Origin: Lantana camara
Lineage: Eukaryota; Streptophyta; Magnoliopsida; Lamiales; Verbenaceae
Length of the DNA: 64,000 bases
NCBI GenBank assembly: GCA_037501455.1
Contig: CM074862.1
Location: forward strand, 82,018,001 to 82,082,000
Direction of reading: 5' to 3'
Positions 55,273 to 64,000 of the stretch are shown here, in pieces. Both the position numbers and the translations under genes were made by a program. Under the pieces are notes generated by a model, which ran no database searches, had not been told where the DNA came from, and saw nothing but the letters and a program-made list of their open reading frames with translations. The stretch's first letter is position 1. Each line of letters begins with the position of its first letter.

Positions 55273-55527
55273 ATGGCTCGTAGACCTCCATGGAAGCTCG
55301 AAGGCCCTCAGTTGGTATATTCATGGATTATTGAGGCAATTTGGGTACTTGGGCAAATTTGGGGATTTGGGTACGTGAGTATGAAAGGTGTTATATTAGC
55401 TTTGGGATGGGTTTATCTACATAATCAACTAAAAAAGACATCTTTTGAAGATTTGAGAAAAGGACTTGGTATTAGCACAACTGAAAAGGGCATGTTTTTG
55501 AAAGATTTGAGAAAAACTCATTTTTAA
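55273..55527 (+). CDS. uncharacterised 84-codon ORF in MULE D
   Basis: It begins MARRPPWKLEGPQLVYSWII and includes a hydrophobic stretch around residues 15-48 (WIIEAIWVLGQIWGFGYVS, ILALGWVYL), then a charged tail (KKTSFEDLRKGLGI, KGMFLKDLRKTHF). No domain is recognised. It lies upstream of the PB1-like ORF, which starts behind its own splice acceptor, so it may be a first exon or simply untranslated leader. Confidence 0.25.
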   Translation: MARRPPWKLEGPQLVYSWIIEAIWVLGQIWGFGYVSMKGVILALGWVYLHNQLKKTSFEDLRKGLGISTTEKGMFLKDLRKTHF

Positions 55528-55781
55528 AGTGTGCAAGCAAAACTGTGAACTTTGACAAATTTCAATTTTAAGTTTTTTAAGATTAACTGCTATTTACCAA
55601 CCGAATACTCAAAATTTTACTTGTTTGACATTTGATCTATTTTTTGTAGCTGGTAAATTAGTTTTTACATTTTAGATCATGATATTGAAATTTACCAACT
55701 ATTTCAACTTATTTGTCGATTTCTTGGGAATATTAGAAGCTTTATACTCTACTTTGACATTTTTTTGCAGCGGAGCTCACG

Positions 55782-56477
55782 ATGTACACCATTAAACTTT
55801 TCCATGGTGGTACAATGACTGAGGAGCCCATTCGAAGGTATGTCGGGGGTACATTTGATTACTTTGATCATGTTGATTCTTATTTATTTGGGTTAATTGA
55901 ATTAAAAGAAATGGTGGAGAAGTTGGGGTATGATAAAGAGTCTTGCAAGTTTTGGCATAGGTTTGGGCGTACTTTAGGGACTGGTAGTAAGTTAATTGAG
56001 AAGGATAATGACGTAGTTAACTTACAAAATTACATCCTTCAATTTGATAGGGTGATAGATGTTTATGTTGAGCATATTGGCCTTCAAAATCCCATACCCG
56101 AGCCTATTATTGTTGTTGAGGAAAATGTGAATCCTGTTTCAGCCCCTCACAATGAAAACATCCACTCTTTATCAGAACCTGACACATATACTTTTGACTC
56201 TGAGCCTTTCATTTACTTTTCTTTACTTGATTCTGAACATGTTAATGATAATTCTGATAATAGTGATGGTAGTGACTGCGATTCATTCCATGATAGTGAT
56301 TATGATATGGATGAGGATGATGCAGATTATATTAAACATGTTGACAGTGATGTTGAGTTCTATGGTTGTGATGAACGTAAAAAAAATGAAAATGGTAATT
56401 TTGTAACTCAAGAGCAGGTGGAGAGGTTTGAGGCAGAGATTTATGGGGAACTAGATGATAGTGATGAGGAGAGTTGA
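55782..56477 (+). CDS. PB1-like domain protein, N-terminal remnant of MuDR transposase
   Basis: A 231-codon ORF starts MYTIKLFHGGTMTEEPIRRY and contains YVGGTFDYFDHVDSYLFGLI, ELKEMVEKLGY and a VIDVYVEH end: the PB1-like domain found at the N-terminus of plant MuDR-type transposases (residues 1 to about 105). An acidic, Ser/Asp-rich linker follows to the TGA at 56475. Just past the stop the same frame reads RLYPKFNPKTDGKNPNLHVE, the start of the MuDR DNA-binding region, so the stop and later deletion truncate a once longer protein. The start is supported by a TTTTTTTGCAG acceptor 11 bases upstream. The MULE transposase core and SWIM zinc finger are missing. Confidence 0.75.
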   Translation: MYTIKLFHGGTMTEEPIRRYVGGTFDYFDHVDSYLFGLIELKEMVEKLGYDKESCKFWHRFGRTLGTGSKLIEKDNDVVNLQNYILQFDRVIDVYVEHIGLQNPIPEPIIVVEENVNPVSAPHNENIHSLSEPDTYTFDSEPFIYFSLLDSEHVNDNSDNSDGSDCDSFHDSDYDMDEDDADYIKHVDSDVEFYGCDERKKNENGNFVTQEQVERFEAEIYGELDDSDEES

Positions 56478-57415
56478 AGATTATATCCCAAATTCAATCC
56501 TAAAACCGATGGTAAAAATCCTAATTTGCATGTGGAAGTAGTCTTTGCTAAAAAAAAAAGAGGCCAAATTTGCAATTGAATCACATTGTCTTAAGAAAGT
56601 TTCATTATATTGCAGTTTAATCATGTCTTGTTTCCCTATGATTTATTTTTATAAAAATTGTTTTGAATGTTCCAGCTCACTCAAAACTTGACATCGAGTA
56701 CTCCGGTGATAGTTAGAGGAAGCGTTAACTTCATCACGTTAACTTCATCACATTATCCAACCTTCAAAAAGCAAGTGAAAAAGAAAAAGGAAAATCAAAA
56801 GAATAGAAGGGGCTGCATTTGATATTATGTTACTAAACATTCTGTTATTGAATATTATGTAGTTAACATGATGGATGTTATGTTCTCATTTTGTTGTTTT
56901 GAATGTTAGGTTGTTAACATTCTGCTGTTGAATGTTTTGAAAGAGATTGCACTAATGTGATGTTGTTAACAATATGTTGTGTTGAATGTTAATTTGAATG
57001 TTGATTGATGTTGCATTAAACAGATGGATATATTGAATTTAACAAGTTGGTGGTTATATTGCATTGAGGAGATCATACTGAATTCAGCAGGTGGTTGATT
57101 ATATTATATTGAACAAGTTAAATTATTGTTGATTATATAACATTGAACAAATTGTAATGTGGCATTAAAATAGGTTGTTATATTGGACAAATGGCAATAC
57201 AAGCTGGAAAAATAATGAAAGGTAAAAAAAACGCACTTGAATAGAGCATTAATTAGGGTTCCTTCCGTTTTTAATGGTATAATTAACGGAAGGATCAAGT
57301 TTGAAAAAAATTCAATAGTCGGGTGACTAATCTTGATGAAGTGTGAAAGTTGGGGACCAAAAGTGGATTAGTCGTATAGTTGGATGATTAAAACCGCAAT
57401 AGTCCCTATAAAATG

Positions 57416-57811
57416 TCTCAAAGAGACTACTTTAAAATAATAAATTAAGAACAGAGACCCTAAACCCGCAAGTGCTACTTCATGTGCTAGAATTGCATTT
57501 GCAGGTTAGGATTTATTTTTTTTTTAAATCATAAAAAGTAACAGAAAAAGACAGATTTGCCCTTAATATTGGGATTAAGTATGATATAACCATTAAATTT
57601 TGAATTACCAATCTTAGTTGGTGGCTCAAGTGGAAAATGATTTAAATTCACTTATATAAAGTATGAGATTCGAACATTTTGGACATAGAAAAAATATGTT
57701 AGGAAGATCCCCCTGAAAAGCCTTTTTAATATCTGGGGAGATTAGTCGCTCACTTAATTAGGTAGGGGACGCGTTGGGAAAATTAAAAAAAAAAATTTAA
57801 ATTTCTTATAT
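57416..57811. other. intergenic stretch between MULE D and copia-4
   Basis: AT-rich, no gene. TGGTGGCTCAAGTGG and GAGATTCGAACAT (about 57609-57675) resemble degenerate pol III A and B boxes, so a SINE remnant is possible but unproven. Confidence 0.3.
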
Positions 57812-57816
57812 GTTTT

Positions 57817-57988
57817 TGTTAGGAATTACGAGATAAATCAGGATTGATTATTGTTTCCATATATAACTGATTTATAGAATCCCTGACATGTAGGGATTAG
57901 TAGGTTAAATATTGGTTCCTCTGTACCTTTTAGCATAACAGAAAATATGAGTTCAATACAATCTTCCATCCAACTCTATGCTTTAACA
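57817..57988 (+). mobile_element. copia-4 5' LTR (172 bp)
   Basis: TGTTAGGAATTACGAG...ATGCTTTAACA, identical to 62663-62834. CATATATAACTGATTTATAG near 57861 supplies a TATA-like box. Very short for a copia LTR. Confidence 0.95.
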
Positions 57989-58002
57989 TGGTATCAAAGC
58001 GG
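57989..58002 (+). other. copia-4 primer-binding site
   Basis: TGGTATCAAAGCGG starts directly after the LTR. It matches the initiator Met tRNA complement TGGTATCAGAGC with one change (A for G), still compatible with priming. Confidence 0.85.
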
Positions 58003-58075
58003 TGTTAATCCTTGGGACTCAGTTTTCACATCATCGTCCTAATACCTTTCTCAAACCCGTGGACATCAAGCAAGC

Positions 58076-61000
58076 ATGTCTACCCCTACAGAAGAAACCA
58101 AACCCGAAATCCTCAACACAGAACTCAGCCTTCAAATCGCAAACCTGTTGCGGAACAACACGCAACAATCAACAATAACCAATTCAGAAAATCTCTCAAT
58201 TGGTATCAAACTAAATAACGAAAATTACCCAGTATGGGCCCGACTGATGAAGATGGCAATTGGAGGACGAGGCGGCCGCTCCCACATTACCGGCATTCCC
58301 CCAGCACCAGAAATCACAGATTCCTCGTATGATCAGTGGGAACAGATCGATCAGAACGTGTTCACATGGATAATACAAAACTTAGATGCAAATCTAATAA
58401 ACAGTGTGTTACAATACCCCACGGCGAAGTCACTTTGGGACGGCCTTGCCACAACCTACGGCAGCGGAACCGATCCACTTCAGCTGTTTGATTTACACAG
58501 GAAAGCGAATACCATGAAGCAAGGCCTTGACAGCCTTGAGGATTTTTGGAATAAAATTCAAGCGATATGGATGGCTATTGACCGAAAGCAGCCGAATCCA
58601 ATGAAATGCCCCGAAGACATCGTTGCGTTCAACAAAATCCAACAAGAACAGAGATTGTATCAACTCCTTACCGGAATTGACGAAAAATACGACTCGATTA
58701 GACGGGATCTGCTGAAACTTGACTCCAAACCCTCAGTAGAATCCGCCTACGCCACTATCCGGAGGGAGGCTGCTCGTCTTCAGATCTTAAAGACGGCGAC
58801 CGATGGCGAAGGGGATTTCTCATCATCGGGAGTCGGGGCAGGCCTAGCCGTGAGAGGCGGCAAGAATGGCCGGAGATCAGAAGGAAACAGACGGGCGGAC
58901 GGCGCAAACAAGCGCTACCCACCACCAATGGACAAATCGGAGCTTGAATGCTCCTATTGCAGAAAACCCGGCCACACGAAGGAGGGATGCTTTGAGCTCA
59001 TTGGCTACCCAGAATGGTGGGTCGGAAACAGAAAGGAGAAGAGCAAATCGACGGGTGGCGGTGGTCAGAGGCGTGCGAATGCCACCACCGCTGAAAGCCC
59101 ACGATGGGCCGAGACAGGGGGAAGGGACGAGCCTGACGCAGGCGTCCCGACACAAGACACCGGTGCGACGGCAGCGGCGCAGGCAACGGCGACCGGCGGG
59201 AGACGGGCGAACATCGCCGTCGCCATTACCAAAGGGGGAAGCAGCACTCATGCGGAGGAACTAGGTAAAGGGTTTGGGTCTTTTGACTCAAACCCTAGCT
59301 TTATTAAACATAAATCCCCACCTTTATCATTATTTACAAATCAGCCCCCATCTTTTACTAACTTGCAATCTGGCCCACACAACTTGTCAAGTGCACAAAA
59401 TAACCCTAAAAAAATGTCACAATGGATTTTTGATTGTGGGGCTACCGATACAATGACATTTGATCCCTCGGATATGCTTGAGCCTATGACCATGAAAAAT
59501 TCGCATATCCAAACAGCCAATGGGGACTTAGTAGAGGTTAAGGGGGAAGGGACTGTCACTATATCACCCCGGTTGAAGTTGAGAAATTGCCTTTATGTTC
59601 CGTCTCTTTCGTGTAAACTGCTATCTCTAAGTCATGTGACAAGTGAGCTAAATTGCGTGGTTTTGATATATCCTCGTTTCTGCCTATTACAGGACATTCA
59701 TACGAAGGAGATCATTGGGCGTGGTACTGAGCGGGATGGACTCTATTATGTGGACGAGTTGGAACACTCTTCTCGGGCTCTTCTATCAAAGGGTACTGTT
59801 GAGACACAAGTATGGCTTTGGCATCGACGTCTTGGACATCCCTCGATTGGGTATCTGAGAATGTTATTTCCTGCTCTTTTTCAGAATAATCAGCATTTAA
59901 GTTTATCATGTCAAACTTGTTCAGTTGCTAAGAGTCATAGAACTTCGTTTAAACCCACAAACACTCGGGTTCAGTCAGTTTTTTCTCTTGTTCATTCAGA
60001 CGTTTGGGGACCAGCCCCGGTTACTAATCAGAATCGATTTCGTTACTTTGTGTTGTTTATTGATGATTACTCTCGCATGACTTGGGTTTATTTCCTTCGG
60101 CACAAATCAGATGTTTTTGAAATTTTTGTTGCTTTCTTTAACATGATCCACACTCAATACAACCAGAAAATTAAAGTGCTCAGATCTGACAATGGGCGTG
60201 AATTTGTAAATCAACAAATGAGGGACTTTGCCAGTCAACAGGGTCTCGTTCATCAAACCTCCTGTCCTAACACACCTCAACAGAATGGAGTCGTCGAACG
60301 AAAAAACAGAACATTACTTGAGATGACCAGAGCCCTCCTCACTGAATCTCATGTCCCGAATCATTTTTGGCCCGAAGCTGTGGCCACTGCCACCTATCTC
60401 ACAAACAGGTTACCCACCAAAATACTTGCCCACCAAACACCTCGGTCAGTTTTCCAAACCCAAGTAACCATTCCCCCAACACTGACCATGCCACCACGAG
60501 TCTTTGGGTGTTCTGTTTTTGTTCATGTTCCGAAGAATGAACGGACTAAGCTAGATCCTTGTGCTGTAAAATGTGTCTTCATGGGTTATGCTCCTCATCA
60601 GAAAGGGTATCGTTGCTACAATCCCTTAACACGCCGTATGCATGTTACTATGGACTGTGAGTTTCTGGAGACCGAATACTTCTTCCATAACCAGCATAGC
60701 TCTCAGGGGGAGTCTCCGGGTGACTCTCTATGCTGGCTCAGTGATCCGGATGATACCTCTCTCTCTCCTCAGTCCAGTCCCGCCCAACATCTCAACGAGC
60801 TCAGTACCACCTCCAATCATACTCCTCCGCATGATGTCCAAAGTGAGGTAACTACTCTGGTCTCTTCCCCCTCAGTTTCTGATATTGGTGATATTCCAGA
60901 TACAGTTAATCCTGTTCCAGATATAGTTAACCCTGTTACAGATGATACAGAAAGCAATAGGTATACTTTACCTCAGAGGAGTACCAGGGGGGTTCCCCCA

Positions 61001-62650
61001 AGCCGATATTCGCCTGAGCAGATATCACGGACTTCTCGATACTCTGTGGGGAATATGGTAAAAGGAAGTATGTCTGAAAAGGCAAAGGATTTTGTGGGAA
61101 ATCTCTACAAGGACCAGATCCCGAGAACGGCTCAGGAAGCCATGGAATTTGAAGAATGGAGGGAAGCCATGATTATGGAGATGGAGGCTCTGGCAAAAAA
61201 CAACACTTGGGAAAGATGCGAATTACCCCAAGGCACCAAACCCGTAGGGTGCAAGTGGGTCTTCACTATCAAGTATAAGGCAGATGGAACAGTAGAGAGA
61301 TACAAAGCACGCCTCGTAGCAAAAGGATATACCCAGACATATGGGATTGACTACTCTGAGACGTTCTCTCCAGTGGCAAAAATTGATACAGTCCGGGTTC
61401 TCCTCTCCATCGCAGCAAACCAAGATTGGCCACTACATCAGTTCGATGTAAAGAATGCCTTCCTCCACGGGGAATTGTCAGAGGAAGTGTATATGGAGGC
61501 ACCTCCTGGCTTCTCTGACCGGTTCAGAACGAATGAGGTGTGCAGACTCCGGAAGGCGTTGTATGGACTTAAGCAGTCTCCTCGGGCTTGGTTTGGGAGG
61601 TTCACAGTGGCCATGAGGAAATACGGATACAAGCAAAGCCACTCGGATCACACACTGTTTTTGAAGAACAGGGGAAACCTGATCACGTGTCTGATCATCT
61701 ATGTAGATGATATGATTATCACCGGAAGTGATGAGGAAGAGATGAAGCAGCTCAAGGAGAACCTGTTCAAAGAATTTGAGATGAAGGACTTAGGAGGCTT
61801 GAAGTATTTCCTAGGGATCGAGGTTATGCGGTCTAAGCAGGGAATCTTCATTTCACAAAGGAAGTATGTCCTTGATCTCCTGGCTGAAACAGGGATGCTG
61901 GATTGCAAACCGATTGACACCCCAATCCAAGTTAACCACAGACTCAGGATACAAGATGACGGGGAGCCAGCAGAAAAGGAGAGATATCAGCGATTGGTGG
62001 GAAAATTGATATATCTAGCCCACACTAGACCAGACATTGCATATGCTGTTGGGATAGTGAGTCAGTTTATGCATCAACCTCAGAAAAGTCATATGGAGGC
62101 AGTGACAAGGATAATCCGGTACTTAAAGGGATCCATTGGGTGTGGGATCCTGTTTGGAAAACATGGGCACTTGAACATTGAAGCTTACACAGATGCTGAT
62201 TGGGCGGGAAACCCAAATGATAGAAGATCTACCTCAGGGTTCTTCACTCTTGTTGGAGGAAACGTGGTGACATGGAGAAGCAAGAAACAAAAGGTTGTGG
62301 CCCTCTCAAGTGCCGAAGCTGAATTCAGAGGTATCGCGAAGGCGGTGACAGAGATTATCTGGCTAAGGAAACTAATGACAGAAATTGGAATAACTCCAAG
62401 TGAGCCTGGGCGGTTGAAATGTGACAACAAGGCTGCGATCAGTATTTCTGAGAACCCAGTGCAGCATGACAGGACCAAACACGTGGAGGTGGATAGACAT
62501 TTCATAAAAGAAAAGTTGGAAGATGGCACCATCGAGCTTCCGTTCGTAAAATCAGAAGACCAGCTTGCTGATATACTAACCAAAGCTGTTACCAGACAGA
62601 TATTCAAGAAGACTTTGGACAAGCTGAGAATCGGGGATCCGATTACTTAG
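58076..62650 (+). CDS. copia-4 gag-pol polyprotein, intact
   Basis: An open frame of 1524 codons starts MSTPTEETKPEILNTELSLQ. GAG: residues about 1-280, with NYPVWARLMKMAIGGRG and a CCHC knuckle CSYCRKPGHTKEGC (about 292) followed by FELIGYPEWW. A low-complexity, GC-rich linker (about 310-440) precedes the protease with WIFDCGATDTMTFDPSD (about 449; Cys follows the catalytic Asp). Integrase: HRRLGHPSIGYLR...CQTCSVAKSH (about 582), LFIDDYSRMTWVYFL, RSDNGREF (about 703) and NGVVERKNRTLLEM. RT: GCKWVFTIKYKADG (about 1059), DVKNAFLHGEL, LYGLKQSPRAWF and IIYVDDMIITG (about 1210). RNase H: YTDADWAGNPNDRRSTSGFF (about 1371), SSAEAEFRG, CDNKAAISIS and DQLADILTKAV. All catalytic residues I can check are present. 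Copia clade not assigned. Confidence 0.96.
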   Translation: MSTPTEETKPEILNTELSLQIANLLRNNTQQSTITNSENLSIGIKLNNENYPVWARLMKMAIGGRGGRSHITGIPPAPEITDSSYDQWEQIDQNVFTWIIQNLDANLINSVLQYPTAKSLWDGLATTYGSGTDPLQLFDLHRKANTMKQGLDSLEDFWNKIQAIWMAIDRKQPNPMKCPEDIVAFNKIQQEQRLYQLLTGIDEKYDSIRRDLLKLDSKPSVESAYATIRREAARLQILKTATDGEGDFSSSGVGAGLAVRGGKNGRRSEGNRRADGANKRYPPPMDKSELECSYCRKPGHTKEGCFELIGYPEWWVGNRKEKSKSTGGGGQRRANATTAESPRWAETGGRDEPDAGVPTQDTGATAAAQATATGGRRANIAVAITKGGSSTHAEELGKGFGSFDSNPSFIKHKSPPLSLFTNQPPSFTNLQSGPHNLSSAQNNPKKMSQWIFDCGATDTMTFDPSDMLEPMTMKNSHIQTANGDLVEVKGEGTVTISPRLKLRNCLYVPSLSCKLLSLSHVTSELNCVVLIYPRFCLLQDIHTKEIIGRGTERDGLYYVDELEHSSRALLSKGTVETQVWLWHRRLGHPSIGYLRMLFPALFQNNQHLSLSCQTCSVAKSHRTSFKPTNTRVQSVFSLVHSDVWGPAPVTNQNRFRYFVLFIDDYSRMTWVYFLRHKSDVFEIFVAFFNMIHTQYNQKIKVLRSDNGREFVNQQMRDFASQQGLVHQTSCPNTPQQNGVVERKNRTLLEMTRALLTESHVPNHFWPEAVATATYLTNRLPTKILAHQTPRSVFQTQVTIPPTLTMPPRVFGCSVFVHVPKNERTKLDPCAVKCVFMGYAPHQKGYRCYNPLTRRMHVTMDCEFLETEYFFHNQHSSQGESPGDSLCWLSDPDDTSLSPQSSPAQHLNELSTTSNHTPPHDVQSEVTTLVSSPSVSDIGDIPDTVNPVPDIVNPVTDDTESNRYTLPQRSTRGVPPSRYSPEQISRTSRYSVGNMVKGSMSEKAKDFVGNLYKDQIPRTAQEAMEFEEWREAMIMEMEALAKNNTWERCELPQGTKPVGCKWVFTIKYKADGTVERYKARLVAKGYTQTYGIDYSETFSPVAKIDTVRVLLSIAANQDWPLHQFDVKNAFLHGELSEEVYMEAPPGFSDRFRTNEVCRLRKALYGLKQSPRAWFGRFTVAMRKYGYKQSHSDHTLFLKNRGNLITCLIIYVDDMIITGSDEEEMKQLKENLFKEFEMKDLGGLKYFLGIEVMRSKQGIFISQRKYVLDLLAETGMLDCKPIDTPIQVNHRLRIQDDGEPAEKERYQRLVGKLIYLAHTRPDIAYAVGIVSQFMHQPQKSHMEAVTRIIRYLKGSIGCGILFGKHGHLNIEAYTDADWAGNPNDRRSTSGFFTLVGGNVVTWRSKKQKVVALSSAEAEFRGIAKAVTEIIWLRKLMTEIGITPSEPGRLKCDNKAAISISENPVQHDRTKHVEVDRHFIKEKLEDGTIELPFVKSEDQLADILTKAVTRQIFKKTLDKLRIGDPIT

Positions 62651-62662
62651 CTTGAGGGGGAG
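62651..62662 (+). other. copia-4 polypurine tract
   Basis: CTTGAGGGGGAG lies between the pol stop codon and the TGTTAGG of the 3' LTR, at the plus-strand primer position. Confidence 0.88.
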
Positions 62663-62834
62663 TGTTAGGAATTACGAGATAAATCAGGATTGATTATTGT
62701 TTCCATATATAACTGATTTATAGAATCCCTGACATGTAGGGATTAGTAGGTTAAATATTGGTTCCTCTGTACCTTTTAGCATAACAGAAAATATGAGTTC
62801 AATACAATCTTCCATCCAACTCTATGCTTTAACA
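62663..62834 (+). mobile_element. copia-4 3' LTR (172 bp)
   Basis: Base-for-base identical to the 5' LTR in my reading and followed by the second GTTTT duplication. Confidence 0.95.
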
Positions 62835-62839
62835 GTTTT

Positions 62840-63385
62840 TATTAAAATTAGTATTTGAGAAACTTCTTATAAAAATATTTGAAAAGGCTATTGATATACA
62901 TATTTTTCTTTTCCATTTTCAGAGAAGTATATATTAATTCTTTTTTTCTTTCTCACATTATTCTTCTTTCGCTCATACTACCACTCCTATCACAAATCGA
63001 TGTCTTCAACATAAATTGTCCCACCATCCTGCTCAGGGTACTAAATCCACGGTGTGCTTTCTACATCATATCATAACCGAAATTCACATATTGATCAATT
63101 TTTAACCGTATTAACCCTATCATTAATCGTAGGCAAACCGATAAAAATACCCCACGAACAAAAGTTCAATTTGTACATAAATTTAATCAAATCCAACTAA
63201 TTTCACAGCATGACATACACACATCACAAATATAATTCACTTGCAGCACAATTAACACTAATTTGATCGAGCCAGAATTTTCTCCGGATCCCGCAACTCC
63301 TGCCCCAAACTACTCTCGCATCTCCCATTTGTTGGGCTCTATTATATTACCAACTCTTAATTTTTCTAGAAAATTAATATTAGGG
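62840..63385. other. intergenic and upstream region of the small gene at 63501
   Basis: AT-rich, no gene or repeat recognised. The short plus-strand ORFs are not supported. Confidence 0.4.
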
Positions 63386-63390
63386 ACTTG

Positions 63391-63402
63391 TTTATATATA
63401 AA
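63391..63402 (+). promoter_or_regulatory. TATA box of the small gene at 63501
   Basis: TTTATATATAAA is a strong plant TATA box. A start about 30 bp downstream would give a 5' UTR of about 75 bases before the ATG at 63501, typical for plant genes. Confidence 0.6.
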
Positions 63403-63500
63403 TCCTCAAGAAATTTTCCCCCCTCTTCATTCTTTTTGCCTTTAAGTGATCAAAAGGAGTATCTGCCTTCGCTGGTTACAAAAAAGAGGAGGCAGAAGGG

Positions 63501-63755
63501 ATGGGGAAATATGCGGAGCTTTTGGACGTTGGTGTAAGGATTGTTTGCAGATTTCAATCTCACTGCCCGCAAACTGCCCGTATGTACTACCACCCTCCTG
63601 CTGCCCACGATGACCCCAGCCACCCCGACCACCACCGCCACCACGGTGACAGCGGCAGCTCCGCCACCGTGGTTGCGGCGGACCGTTTGGAGTCCAAATC
63701 CGGTGGAGCACAGAGTGATAATACTGAGGTCATTCTTAAATCCGTCGTTTTTTAA
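63501..63755 (+). CDS. small conserved-looking plant protein (84 aa), function unknown
   Basis: The frame starts [20 protein letters not shown] and continues [13 protein letters not shown], then a His/Pro/Asp-rich stretch ([15 protein letters not shown]) and a C-terminus ending [10 protein letters not shown]. The opening [27 protein letters not shown] is a pattern I associate with a family of short plant proteins of unknown function, but I cannot name it with certainty. There is no signal peptide, membrane segment or transposon domain. The context (TATA box, moderate GC, outside any TE boundary) supports a real host gene. The antisense ORFs over the same span are its shadows. Confidence 0.6.
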   Translation: MGKYAELLDVGVRIVCRFQSHCPQTARMYYHPPAAHDDPSHPDHHRHHGDSGSSATVVAADRLESKSGGAQSDNTEVILKSVVF

Positions 63756-64000
63756 TCACCAAACTTGATGAAAAATGCTTAGAATCATTTTTTTTTTATT
63801 AAAAAGGAAAAAGATTTGTAGGGTTATGAAGCAAAGAATAGAAAAAACAAAAGATGATTTGTACGAACACAAGTTGTATAATTTCCTGTAATTCTTATTG
63901 TGGGATTAGAGGAAATTACTTTTATTTTACAGTGATTTGTCTCTTCGTTACTGCACATTAGCTTTAGGAGTTTTCTTTTCTCCTGTTTTTCAGGTATTAA
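63756..64000. other. 3' flank of the small gene
   Basis: AT-rich with poly(T) and poly(A) runs. It is likely 3' UTR plus intergenic DNA; a GAATAGAAAA stretch near 63836 could serve as a weak polyadenylation signal. Nothing else is seen before the window ends. Confidence 0.35.

Larger units (their letters stand above)
54846..57406 (+). mobile_element. MULE D with PB1-like/MuDR N-terminal gene
   Basis: TIRs of about 170 bp start GGGAATATTACAGTTTTCG and end AAACCGCAATAGTCCC. TSD TATAAAATG at 54837-54845 and 57407-57415 is perfect. Its TIR shares CAACTATACGA and CTTTTGGTCCCCCACTTT with MULE C, so the two belong to related groups. It carries one recognisable ORF but no transposase core, so it is non-autonomous. 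Confidence 0.88.
57817..62834 (+). mobile_element. copia-4: complete Ty1-copia element with identical LTRs
   Basis: 5018 bp bounded by GTTTT duplications (57812-57816, 62835-62839), with two 172-bp LTRs that read identically, a PBS directly after the 5' LTR, one uninterrupted gag-pol ORF and a polypurine tract directly before the 3' LTR. Every part needed for autonomous movement is present. LTR identity means insertion too recent to have gained a substitution in 344 bp. Confidence 0.95.

Noticed and set aside
54845..57406. MULE D treated as an autonomous MuDR element
   Set aside because: Only the PB1-like domain and the first residues of the DNA-binding region are present; the transposase core and SWIM finger are absent.
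58866..59264. Open frames on both strands inside the copia-4 gag linker (plus 58866-59264; minus 58877-59251)
   Set aside because: They overlap the intact gag-pol frame in a GC-rich region poor in stop codons, and show no recognisable domain. They are shadows.

Overview
This window is repeat-dense plant nuclear DNA, most likely from a eudicot. The evidence is plant-type Ty1-copia, Athila, chromovirus and Tat retrotransposons, a plant L1 LINE, CACTA, hAT and Mutator-like (MULE) DNA transposons, a captured plant GRAS gene fragment, and a TATA-driven small plant gene at the right edge. I cannot name the genus. I see no rRNA, tRNA, CRISPR or prokaryotic-type gene.

Layout. Bases 1-7379 are the 3' four-fifths of a Ty1-copia element (copia-1: leader, gag-pol with three stops, 1951-bp 3' LTR). 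Bases 7380-9033 and 40435-43105 are the two halves of a decayed Tat-like gypsy element on the minus strand. They were split by a second member of the same copia family (copia-2, 9034-40429, TSD TGAAT). Copia-2 grew to 31.4 kb by later insertions: an Athila-like gypsy remnant followed by a rearranged L1 LINE (itself carrying a hAT MITE) inside the 5' LTR, a pentamer-repeat MITE in the leader, and a Tekay/Del-like chromovirus (26392-36693, minus strand) inside pol. Right of the Tat piece are a solo LTR (43106-45621, TSD GGAAA), a non-autonomous CACTA (45726-47236, TSD TAA), an Athila-like gag scrap and a hAT/TTF remnant with a second copy of the pentamer MITE.

From 50593 to 57406 five MULE-type elements with 9-bp TSDs sit side by side or nested. 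One (53555-54815) is a Pack-MULE joining a copia protease fragment to an SCL3-like GRAS fragment. Another (54846-57406) carries a PB1-like/MuDR N-terminal ORF. Bases 57817-62834 are a complete copia element (copia-4) with identical 172-bp LTRs, a TSD and one intact 1524-codon gag-pol ORF; it is the only element here that looks recently mobile. The window ends in low-copy DNA with a small conserved-looking gene (63501-63755).

The most unusual signals are non-coding. (1) Clusters of a 16-bp imperfect palindrome, consensus GGTCGCGGCCGCGACC, occur as pairs 32-34 bp apart in Athila-type, chromovirus and solo LTRs of otherwise unlike sequence. (2) The copia-1/copia-2 leader carries four stem-loops with an invariant GAGTC loop; their outer arms differ in sequence but mostly keep pairing. 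Both look like selected structural modules rather than residual repeats.
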